Below are positions 10,958 to 17,132 of a stretch of 23,132 nt of DNA, piece by piece. The stretch comes from Modestobacter sp. (GTDB taxonomy: Bacteria > Actinomycetota > Actinomycetes > Mycobacteriales > Geodermatophilaceae), in the NCBI GenBank assembly GCA_025965635.1, contig JAOPWO010000224.1, positions 1 through 23,132 on the forward strand. Direction: 5' to 3'. Each line of letters starts with the position of its first letter. Position 1 is the first letter of the stretch. The notes beneath the pieces are model-generated. The model was given only the letters and a program-made list of their open reading frames with translations. It was not told where the DNA came from and did not search any database. The position numbers were made by a program, and so were the translations under genes.

Positions 10958-11234
10958 GCACGCCGGCCTCGACGCGCGCCCAGTGGAGGACCACAGCGTC
11001 GACCGGCCCCGGCCGGGCCTCGAGAGCACACCACGACCCTGGCCTGATCCGCACGCGTGCTGTGCCCAGCGCCCGCCTCGGCGGGCCGAGGTCATGGACG
11101 TCGTCGACCAGTCGCTGGAGCTCATCGTGGCGGCCGGCGAGCTCCCCCGCGCACTGGACGGCGACAGCGGCCGCTGCCCGATCGATGATCGGACGCACGA
11201 TCGACTGGGCATGTGCGGGGTGGAGAGGGCGCAC
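10938..11234 (-). CDS. possible small protein, unrecognised
   Basis: A 98-codon minus-strand frame starting GTG 11234 with GGGAG about eight bases upstream. Its first half (AHAQSIVRPIIDRAAAAVA, then ELAGRHDELQRLVDDVHDLG) has good G/C third positions and amphipathic helix character. The second half looks less protein-like. It would run divergently from the membrane protein gene at 11272 and overlap the end of the phosphatase gene tail-to-tail by 20 bp. I do not recognise a family. It may be a real small gene, a decayed one, or a chance frame. Confidence 0.22.
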   Translation of the reverse strand: MRPLHPAHAQSIVRPIIDRAAAAVAVQCAGELAGRHDELQRLVDDVHDLGPPRRALGTARVRIRPGSWCALEARPGPVDAVVLHWARVEAGVPICARP

Positions 11235-11271
11235 GTGGTCGCGCTCCCGTCTCGGACAGTGCGGAGGATCC

Positions 11272-11865
11272 GTGGACGTGCCGGGGAACCTCCGTGGTCG
11301 GCGGGCGACGCCCTGCAACCGTTCAGGGGCCGCCCGTCGGAGACCGTGGACGCGTCTGGCCACCGCCGGCGCCGGCGCGCACGTCCTCTACGAACTGCTG
11401 GCGGGAGTCGCGATGCCGTTCGCCTCGCGGTTGGGTCCCGGAACCGCGGCGGCGTTCTGGGCGACCAGCACCGTAGCCGCCCATCACCACGCCGGCCGGC
11501 GGCCGGCGGCACGGGACGACGTGTTCGCAGCCCTCAACGGTGTCTACCTGTCCGCCGTGATCGCGCACTTCCTCGGCTGGCCCAGGACGACACGGCTGGG
11601 CCTGCCCTGGCTGACCGAGTGCGAGGGGCTGACCGGGCCGGTCATCGCGCCCTACAACGTGGTCCTGCAGGTGTCCGGCGTCGCCGCGATCGGAGGGCTC
11701 GTCGAGACCCGCCGTGGTGCGGCGTGGGGCGCCCTGGTGCTCCTGCTGACCGTGCCGTGGCTGCTCGGCGAGCAACGCCGGGAGTTCGGCCGCCTCGTCT
11801 CCCAGGCGCGCGAGCACCCGGGCTGGTGGAACCGCAGGCTCAGAAGCCAGGGAGCGCGGTCCTGA
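11272..11865 (+). CDS. conserved actinobacterial membrane protein, unknown function
   Basis: This 197-residue protein has an Arg-rich N-terminus and about four hydrophobic segments (around residues 26-70, 88-108, 130-150 and 158-176). A conserved-looking middle reads GLPWLTECEGLTG, and the basic tail HPGWWNRRLRSQG probably faces the cytoplasm. The pattern recalls short uncharacterised membrane proteins of soil actinomycetes, with no known activity. GTG 11272 follows GGAGG by four bases. GTG 11278, ten bases from the same site, is an equally fair start. The frame remains open further upstream but that part is not protein-like. Confidence 0.65.
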   Translation: MDVPGNLRGRRATPCNRSGAARRRPWTRLATAGAGAHVLYELLAGVAMPFASRLGPGTAAAFWATSTVAAHHHAGRRPAARDDVFAALNGVYLSAVIAHFLGWPRTTRLGLPWLTECEGLTGPVIAPYNVVLQVSGVAAIGGLVETRRGAAWGALVLLLTVPWLLGEQRREFGRLVSQAREHPGWWNRRLRSQGARS

Positions 11866-12281
11866 GCTGGTCCGGTGCGGCCCGTCGATTCCCGAGGGCG
11901 GCGTGTGCCCCGCCTCCGATCACCTGTGGACGAGCCTGACGAAGGCCTCGGCGGGCAGCTGCATCGTGCTCGATGGCGAACTCGATGGCCGCCGTCCGGT
12001 TGTCGCAGCGCCGGACGTCGCCGGCCCCGTGCGGCCGCCGGGACCCGCGCAGTCCACGGGTTCCCGCCTGCCCTCCACCCGGCTCGTGTGGATACCGGAG
12101 AAGTCGATGATCGGGGCCCTCGTCTTCAGCAGCTCCCCGCGCACCTCGTCCACCGCGGCGGTGGTGGTGAACGCCGGAGCGGTCACCGGGCGACCCGCCG
12201 GCCCGACCTGCTGCCTGGTCGCCGGCCGGTCGCTGCTGACACGTCCCCTCACCGTTCCGTCGATTCGACTGCGGACGGCGT
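11866..12281. other. stretch without a confident gene; possible remnant on the minus strand
   Basis: About 415 bp between the membrane protein gene and the iclR terminator. On the minus strand, a frame starting near 12188 reads TAPAFTTTAAVDEVRGELL, then KTRAPIIDFSGIHTSRVEG. It then turns into low-complexity sequence, while a second frame picks up TAAIEFAIEHDAAARRGLR near 11940-11990. Two protein-like pieces in different frames suggest a frameshifted remnant of a short protein. The family cannot be named. Confidence 0.3.
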
Positions 12282-12299
12282 TCCGGGCACCGTCCCGGA
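12282..12299 (-). terminator. hairpin after iclR
   Basis: TCCGGG-CACCGT-CCCGGA lies ten bases past the iclR stop codon. A second small stem, GCACC-CTA-GGTGC (12304-12316), includes the stop itself. There is no T-run. Confidence 0.5.
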
Positions 12300-12308
12300 C
12301 AGTGCACC

Positions 12309-13097
12309 CTAGGTGCGGTCGAGGGTCGTGAGCACTTCCTCGAGCTCGGCAGCCGCCGCGTGGAGCTCACGGACCACGACCGCCTGCCGCCCCGCCGTCA
12401 TCCGCCTGGAGGGCGCGGAGGCATTGAGAGCGGCGATGGTGGAACCCCGGTGGTCGCGTACGCCCACCGCCACCGAGACGATGTCCTCGGCCACCTGGCG
12501 GTTGGTGGCGTGTCCACGTTCCCTGACCTGGGCCAGTTCGGCGTCGAGCCGCTCCCGGGCGGCCGGGCTGAACCCCTCGCCGGTGTCGAACCGGTGCAGC
12601 GCAAGGACCTCGTCGAGCTCATGAGCGGTGAATGAGGCAAGGATCGCCCTGCCCGTGGCCCGTAGGTGAGCGGGGAGCAACTGTCCGGTCCGGTCGGCCA
12701 CCCGCAGGTCCTGGTCGCTCTCGGCAGCAGCCAGATACCGGATCTTGCTGCCCTCCAGGTGGCTCAGGTGGACCGTCTCGCCGGTCTTCCTCGCCAGATC
12801 CGCGAGGATCGGGCGGGCGAGCGTACGGACGTCACGGTTGCGCACCGCAGCCAACCCGAGGTCGAGCAGCGCCGGGCCGGCGACGTAGGGACCCAGGTCG
12901 TCCTCCCGCCGCAGGAAGTCGTGGTGGACCAGCATCGCGAGCAGCCGGTGAGCCGTGGACGGGGCGATGCCCAAGGACGCGGCGATCCCCGTCAGTCGCA
13001 GTCGTGGTTGGTCACGGAGCATCAGCAGCAGCCGCAGCGCGTTGTCCACGGACGAGATGGGATACGCGGGGGTGCCCTTGGTCACCTTCTCGCGCAT
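12309..13097 (-). CDS. IclR-family transcriptional regulator
   Basis: This 262-residue regulator has an N-terminal winged HTH (about 13-75; SVDNALRLLLMLRD, then LGIAPSTAHRLLAMLVHHDFL). A C-terminal IclR effector domain (about 80-258) includes GETVHLSHLEG, RATGRAILASF and SVAVGVRDHRG. IclR proteins usually bind a small aromatic or organic-acid effector and control an adjacent catabolic operon. It lies on the same strand as, and just beyond, the terminator of the nitrile hydratase-like cluster, so that cluster is its likely target. The ATG at 13097 begins a typical IclR N-terminus. An 8-bp palindrome AGGATCCT sits just upstream of the start and could be part of an autoregulatory site. Confidence 0.93.
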   Translation of the reverse strand: MREKVTKGTPAYPISSVDNALRLLLMLRDQPRLRLTGIAASLGIAPSTAHRLLAMLVHHDFLRREDDLGPYVAGPALLDLGLAAVRNRDVRTLARPILADLARKTGETVHLSHLEGSKIRYLAAAESDQDLRVADRTGQLLPAHLRATGRAILASFTAHELDEVLALHRFDTGEGFSPAARERLDAELAQVRERGHATNRQVAEDIVSVAVGVRDHRGSTIAALNASAPSRRMTAGRQAVVVRELHAAAAELEEVLTTLDRT

Positions 13098-13310
13098 TCC
13101 AGGATCCTAAACTTCATCCGCCGAGCGCGTCCCGATGCGCAGTTCCCCCGGCGGTCCGGGCGGCAGCGCCCTGCCCGGCAGTTCGCCGGAGCGCACGACA
13201 GTGCTGGCTGCCCTCGCTCGCCTGCCTCCGCAGCTGAGGAGGCAGGCGGCACCGCCCGGCCGGGGACGGACGTCCACGACCGCACGTCCGACCGCGCCGG
13301 ACCCGCGTCG

Positions 13311-13360
13311 TGCCGCGGAGTGCCGCGGAGTGCTGCGGAGTGCTGCGGAGTGCTGCGGAC
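13311..13360. repeat. five 10-bp direct repeats TGCYGCGGAS
   Basis: Two copies of TGCCGCGGAG, two of TGCTGCGGAG and a final TGCTGCGGAC run head to tail. The last copy merges into the left arm of the terminator hairpin. The period is close to one helical turn. The unit is non-coding here. Confidence 0.9.
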
Positions 13361-13389
13361 AGCCCTGCCGTTGCGACAGGGCTGTCCGC
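13355..13389 (-). terminator. strong hairpin ending the hydratase operon
   Basis: GCGGACAGCCCTG pairs perfectly with CAGGGCTGTCCGC (13 bp) around a 9-base loop, about 90 bp past the stop of the last hydratase gene. No T-run follows. It separates the catabolic operon from iclR, which therefore probably has its own promoter. Confidence 0.75.
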
Positions 13390-13477
13390 CACAGGTGCAG
13401 ACCGGGGTTGCGGCCTCGTCGCTCCCGACCGGCGTCGCCGGACCGGGAGGAGGCCGTCGCGCACGGCCCCGGGTGCC

Positions 13478-14137
13478 TCAGGCGCTCGGGAGGGCGACCC
13501 CGACGAGGGTGTCGCGGCTGAGGATGGCGGCGAGCTGCTCCTCGCTCCAGCCATCGGTTCCCGCCGGGCGCATCGGCACGACCACGTAGCGCATGTCGGC
13601 GTTCGAGTCGTGCACCCTGACCGTGACGTCGTCGGGGATGACCGTCCCGAACTCCTGCAGCACGGCCCGCGGCTCGTGCACCACCCGGGACCGGTAGTTG
13701 TCGCTCTTGTACCAGGTCGGCGGGGTGCCGAGCAGGTCGCGCGGGTAACACGAGCAGAGCGTGCAGACGATGACGTTGTGCTCGTCCGGGGTGTTCTCCA
13801 CCGCGATGAGGCGGCTGCCCACGGGGATGCCCATCACCGCACAGGCCGCCTTGCCGTCCTCCAGCAGCAGCCGCTTGAACTCGGGGTCGACCCAGGCGCG
13901 CGCCACCACCTGGGAGCCGCGCTGGGGGTACTCGTCCTCGAGCGCCTCCATGTAGCGCCGCACCTGATCGGCGGTGAGCAGCCCCTGCTCCTGGAGCAGT
14001 TCCTGCAGCGCCCGGGAGGTCAGCTCGAACTCCGAGGGCGGGGCCGCGCCGTCGCCCAGCGTCTGCGGGGCGTGCTCATCGACCTCGTGGTCATGGTCAT
14101 GGTCATGGTCGGGTGCATCGATCGCTGTTCCACTCAC
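13478..14137 (-). CDS. Co-type nitrile hydratase alpha / thiocyanate hydrolase gamma-like catalytic subunit
   Basis: This 219-residue protein carries the metal-binding claw VCTLCSC (Cys125, Cys128, Ser129, Cys130) in which two cysteines are normally oxidised. The Thr in CTLCSC marks the cobalt rather than the iron type (CSLCSC). The following YPRDLLGTPPTWYKSDNYRS and RPAGTDGWSEEQL segments match the family throughout. The enzyme would hydrate a C-N triple bond (nitrile to amide) or hydrolyse thiocyanate to COS and ammonia. An N-terminal HDHDHDHEVDEH tail (11-22) could bind metal. GTG 14137 follows GGGAG by about nine bases and lies 31 bp after the preceding gene. YPR after the claw, the His/Asp tail and the split beta partner lean toward the thiocyanate hydrolase branch, but this is not proof. 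Confidence 0.88.
   Translation of the reverse strand: MSGTAIDAPDHDHDHDHEVDEHAPQTLGDGAAPPSEFELTSRALQELLQEQGLLTADQVRRYMEALEDEYPQRGSQVVARAWVDPEFKRLLLEDGKAACAVMGIPVGSRLIAVENTPDEHNVIVCTLCSCYPRDLLGTPPTWYKSDNYRSRVVHEPRAVLQEFGTVIPDDVTVRVHDSNADMRYVVVPMRPAGTDGWSEEQLAAILSRDTLVGVALPSA
14088..14110 (-). repeat. TGGTCA hexanucleotide repeat encoding the His/Asp tail
   Basis: Nearly four head-to-tail copies of TGGTCA (plus strand) encode the alternating His-Asp stretch of the catalytic subunit. Slippage would lengthen or shorten the metal-binding tail by two residues per unit without a frameshift. Confidence 0.8.
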
Positions 14138-14168
14138 GTGGGGTCTCCCATGGTGTCGGTCTGCGGGC

Positions 14169-14528
14169 TCAGATGAGATCGGCGGCGGGTTCCAGCCAGT
14201 GCTGGTACAGCTCCACCTCCAACATGTCGTGGGCGGAACCGGCGTAGTGGGCCCAGACGTCGGCTTGCATGAAACGGACCCGGTAGAGCGTCCGCCGGGG
14301 CTCCCCGTCGAACCCGTACGCCAATTCCTCGGGATTCGGGAACTCCCCGCAGATCCGCTCGATCTCGCCGACCTTTCCCCGGATGTAGCTCGGCGTGCGT
14401 CGGTGCCCCGGCGGATGTGTGACCCGTACGCGCACCCGGTCGCCGACCGAGAACCGGGCCGCCGGGGCCGGCGTGAAACTGGACGGGCCGCCCGGAGGCG
14501 ACCCGACAGCTGCGGGGGCGGTCATCAT
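14169..14528 (-). CDS. nitrile hydratase beta C-terminal domain as a separate subunit (thiocyanate hydrolase alpha-like)
   Basis: This 119-residue protein corresponds only to the C-terminal SH3-like half of a normal nitrile hydratase beta chain. It contains FSVGDRVRVRVTHPPGHRRT, then YIRGKVGEIERICG, VRFMQADVWAHYAG and YQHWLEPA. In classical enzymes this domain is fused to the helical N-domain encoded here by the preceding gene. A separate chain of this size is what thiocyanate hydrolase (ScnA) and the toyocamycin nitrile hydratase have. The first ATG overlaps the upstream stop by 4 bp (ATGA), so equal amounts of the two halves are likely. A second ATG follows directly. The N-terminal 25 residues are Pro/Ala-rich and probably flexible. 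Confidence 0.85.
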   Translation of the reverse strand: MMTAPAAVGSPPGGPSSFTPAPAARFSVGDRVRVRVTHPPGHRRTPSYIRGKVGEIERICGEFPNPEELAYGFDGEPRRTLYRVRFMQADVWAHYAGSAHDMLEVELYQHWLEPAADLI

Positions 14529-14995
14529 TCCGGGCCCCGGTCACCGACGGCGGTTTCCTGGGCCGCCGTGCACCGGGCCAGGATCTCCGTCATCCGAGCC
14601 TCGACCTCGGCGTCGTCCACGACGCCCCGCTCGACCAGGACGGTGCGCAGCCCTACGGCGGCCTTCTCCCAGTACGTGAGCTCGTGATAGCGGTCGCCCA
14701 GGTCCTCGTTGGCACGCCGCAACTCGTCGAGCGTGGCGAGGCCACTACGGACCACCACCCCACGCAGCGCGTTGGTCTGACGCTCCCAGAAGGCCATGCC
14801 GTGGTCGACGGTGTCGATCGGCCCGGCCTCGAGGCCTCCCATGTCGTGCGGCTGCCGACTGTTTCCAGCGATCATGTGCGACCTACCTCCATGCAGTGCG
14901 CGGATGAACGGTTGAGTGGGGCCGCCAGGAACGACCGGCGTGGTCTGGCCGGGTCCAGCGGCGGGGTCGAGCGGCGGGGACGGCGTGGTGCTCAT
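14525..14995 (-). CDS. nitrile hydratase beta N-terminal domain as a separate subunit (thiocyanate hydrolase beta-like)
   Basis: This 156-residue protein matches the helical N-terminal half of nitrile hydratase beta. RQPHDMGGLEAGPIDTVDHG corresponds to the MDGxHDxGG opening of classical beta chains, and FWERQTNALRGVVV and ELTYWEKAAVGLRTVLVERG correspond to the two core helices. About 45 residues precede the HDMGG motif, an extension classical beta chains lack but the thiocyanate hydrolase beta subunit (also about 157 residues, from memory) has. The SH3-like domain is absent and is supplied by the next gene. ATG 14995 overlaps the MFS gene stop by 4 bp. A related alternative, the nitrile hydratase accessory protein, is less likely because that lacks the HDxGG motif. 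Confidence 0.82.
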   Translation of the reverse strand: MSTTPSPPLDPAAGPGQTTPVVPGGPTQPFIRALHGGRSHMIAGNSRQPHDMGGLEAGPIDTVDHGMAFWERQTNALRGVVVRSGLATLDELRRANEDLGDRYHELTYWEKAAVGLRTVLVERGVVDDAEVEARMTEILARCTAAQETAVGDRGPE

Positions 14996-16233
14996 GCGTC
15001 GATCCCGACGGGGTGAGGCACGTCCGGGATCGAGCGGTAGCGCAGGCGGGCGAACGCAACGGCGGTGACCACGGACAGCAGCAGGAGTGCACTGCCCATG
15101 ACCAGGAAGGCCGACCGGGTGCCCACGACGGCCAGCAGGATGCCGAACGCGATGGGATCGACCAGCTGAGCCAGCCGGTTGCCCATCGACCGGACCCCGG
15201 CGGCGAGCCCCCGCTCGGCCTGGTCGGTGTGCTCCGCCATCAGGGCCAGGGTCAACGGCTGGGCCAGCCCGAGGGCCAGTCCGTTCAGTGCGGCGAGCAC
15301 GAGCAGGACCCCGATGGACTCGGTGAGGACGACCGCTCCGACCGTCGCGGAGCCGAGTCCCAGCACCAGCCCGACGAGCACCGAGGATGGCAGCCTGCGC
15401 ACCAGCAGCGTGAAGACCGGCCGGGAGAGGAAGGCGCAACCGGCAGCCGCGCTGAGGAGTGCACCTACCCAGACCGGCGAGTAACCGATGTCGCTGAGGT
15501 AGATGGGGTGGAAGGCCATGCGCAGGTCCAGGGCCACGAGCGCCACGAAGCTGGCCAGGACGCTGAGCCCGACGCCGCGACGGCGCATCAGCCGGAAAGC
15601 GTCCGCGTAGGACCCTGTGAGCCTGCCGCCCGGCGCTGTCCGGGAGGCGCGATCGGGTGAAACCGGCCGGTGCGCTGCCGGAGGCAGCCACCAGGTCACG
15701 GCGAGCAGGACCACGGACAACCCCACGAACACCGCGAAGCTCGCCCGGTAGTCGATGGCCTCGGCCACCGATCCGCCCAGCAGCGGACCCACGAGCTGGC
15801 CGATCGCGACGAAGAACGAGAACGTCGCGATACGGCTGTTGCGGGCATCCCGGGTCTCCGTTGCCTGCATCGGCGACGTAGCTGCTGCCTGCAGTGCCAC
15901 CCAGGCGGCCATCGTCCCGACGCCCACCACGACGTGACCTGCCACCGCGAGTCCCAGCTCCGCCGGCAGGAGCAGCAGCCCGCCGGCCACCATGCTCCCC
16001 GCACCCCATGCCATGACCTGCCGGTCACCGAAACGATCGGTCAGGGACCCGATGGGGATGGCGAGGAGCGTGGGGAGCACCGCGACCGCCGCGAGCGCGG
16101 CGCTGGCCTCCCCCGGGGTGATGCCCAGTTGCATCATGGAGGGAGCGATCAGCGGGCGCAGCATCGTGTGCGCGGACCAGTAGACGACCGCCAGGGCAGC
16201 GGCGCTGACCGCCCCGCGGACCCCTGGTCTCAC
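14992..16233 (-). CDS. MFS transporter
   Basis: This 413-residue membrane protein has about twelve hydrophobic segments in two six-helix halves. The family signature GSLTDRFGDR (62-71) lies in the first cytoplasmic loop, and a central loop rich in Pro, Arg and Ser lies around 195-215. It would move a small molecule by proton coupling, either bringing in substrate or exporting a product. The specificity is not visible. The start GTG 16233 overlaps the stop of the hydrolase gene as GTGA, and its own stop overlaps the next ATG. It therefore sits translationally coupled inside the hydratase operon. A dedicated cobalt transporter (NhlF/HoxN type) would look different, lacking this motif. Confidence 0.88.
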   Translation of the reverse strand: MRPGVRGAVSAAALAVVYWSAHTMLRPLIAPSMMQLGITPGEASAALAAVAVLPTLLAIPIGSLTDRFGDRQVMAWGAGSMVAGGLLLLPAELGLAVAGHVVVGVGTMAAWVALQAAATSPMQATETRDARNSRIATFSFFVAIGQLVGPLLGGSVAEAIDYRASFAVFVGLSVVLLAVTWWLPPAAHRPVSPDRASRTAPGGRLTGSYADAFRLMRRRGVGLSVLASFVALVALDLRMAFHPIYLSDIGYSPVWVGALLSAAAGCAFLSRPVFTLLVRRLPSSVLVGLVLGLGSATVGAVVLTESIGVLLVLAALNGLALGLAQPLTLALMAEHTDQAERGLAAGVRSMGNRLAQLVDPIAFGILLAVVGTRSAFLVMGSALLLLSVVTAVAFARLRYRSIPDVPHPVGIDA

Positions 16234-16877
16234 GCGCTCTGACGCACGGGCGCCCACGCGGTTGCCAGCTCGTCGCTGGTGGTGACGGCCCCGAAGTACC
16301 GCCCCACGGCCGCGACCGTGGCCGCGTGGCTCTCCGGGTGGTAGCCGGCGCAGCAGTCCTCCACCAACGAGACGTGGTACTCGTGGAAGAAGCCCTCCCG
16401 CAGGGTCGACTCCACGCAGACGTCGGTCGCCACACCGGTGAGCAGCAGGGACGTGATCCCGGCGGTCCGCAGGACCACGTCCAGATTCGTCCCGGTGAAG
16501 GCCGAGTACCGGTGCTTGATGACCACGGGCTCGCCCTCCGCCGGAGCCACCCGGTAGAACTCGGCCCCCCACGACCCGGTGCGGCAGGTGGACGTCGAGG
16601 ACGGCGTCTTCACCGCAGCCGGCCCCACCGTCCGGCGGGAGAGCCAGACGGGGCTGTCGGTCGTCTCGTCGTGGGTCGTCTGGATGAACACCACGAAGAC
16701 GCCCGCCGCCCGAGCCGCCTCCAGCAGTCGTTCCAGGCGCGGCACCATCGCGACCGCGCCGGACGTGTCGCTGCCCCCCACGCCGGCGACCCCGGCGGGG
16801 TCGCAGAAGTCGTTCTGGACGTCGACGACGATCAGCGCGGTGGTCTCCGGTGCATTGCGGAACGTGGTTCCTGACAT
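16230..16877 (-). CDS. isochorismatase-like cysteine hydrolase, RutB/biuret-hydrolase type
   Basis: This 215-residue alpha/beta hydrolase has the Asp-Lys-Cys triad of the family. Asp19 is in VVDVQNDF, Lys121 in VIKHRYSAFTGTNLD and Cys154 in GVATDVCVESTLREGFFHEY. The last segment resembles ureidoacrylate amidohydrolase RutB and the biuret/N-carbamoyl amidases more than true isochorismatases. The reaction should be hydrolysis of an amide or carbamoyl bond with release of ammonia or carbamate. ATG 16877 follows GAGGAGGA by about seven bases. It is coupled by a GTGA overlap to the MFS gene, so it belongs to the hydratase operon and probably acts on the product of that enzyme or on a related compound. 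Confidence 0.87.
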   Translation of the reverse strand: MSGTTFRNAPETTALIVVDVQNDFCDPAGVAGVGGSDTSGAVAMVPRLERLLEAARAAGVFVVFIQTTHDETTDSPVWLSRRTVGPAAVKTPSSTSTCRTGSWGAEFYRVAPAEGEPVVIKHRYSAFTGTNLDVVLRTAGITSLLLTGVATDVCVESTLREGFFHEYHVSLVEDCCAGYHPESHAATVAAVGRYFGAVTTSDELATAWAPVRQSA

Positions 16878-17132
16878 GGGGTGGTCCTCCTCAGGACTCT
16901 GGTGTGCCTTGGAGCAGTGGGTGCATGCGGTGCCCGCCCGGGGCGGCCAGCTGGGCACAGCGCCCCTCCGTGACCAGGGGACGACGCGGCAACTCGGCTG
17001 ATGCAAGTCCCCGAAGGTGTCCTGCTGCCGGGGATCGTGGTTGTCGCGCGTTGTCCGCGTCTGGTGTCCCGGCGCCGCACGGAGAGGCGCTGTGGCGGCG
17101 GCTTGCCCTACCGGGCTGTCTGCACGGTGCGG

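Larger units (their letters stand above)
13098..13477. other. intergenic region between iclR and the hydratase genes
   Basis: About 380 bp holding the iclR promoter (leftward, near 13100-13200, not resolved), five 10-bp tandem repeats and a strong hairpin, both listed separately. Short frames on either strand here are chance frames without domain character. Confidence 0.5.

Noticed and set aside
9233..11512. A 759-residue minus-strand open frame opposite the phosphatase gene
   Set aside because: It is antisense to a gene with intact PAS, GAF and PP2C motifs. Its composition is that of a shadow frame.
13311..13360. CRISPR array
   Set aside because: The units are 10 bp and directly adjacent with no spacers, and no cas genes are present.
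14525..14995. Nitrile hydratase accessory (activator) protein
   Set aside because: The PHDMGG motif and following helices match the beta-subunit N-domain, and the missing C-domain is encoded by the next gene, so a split beta subunit explains both.
14992..16233. Cobalt permease for the metalloenzyme
   Set aside because: The protein has an MFS motif A and a twelve-helix pattern, unlike HoxN/NhlF nickel-cobalt permeases.
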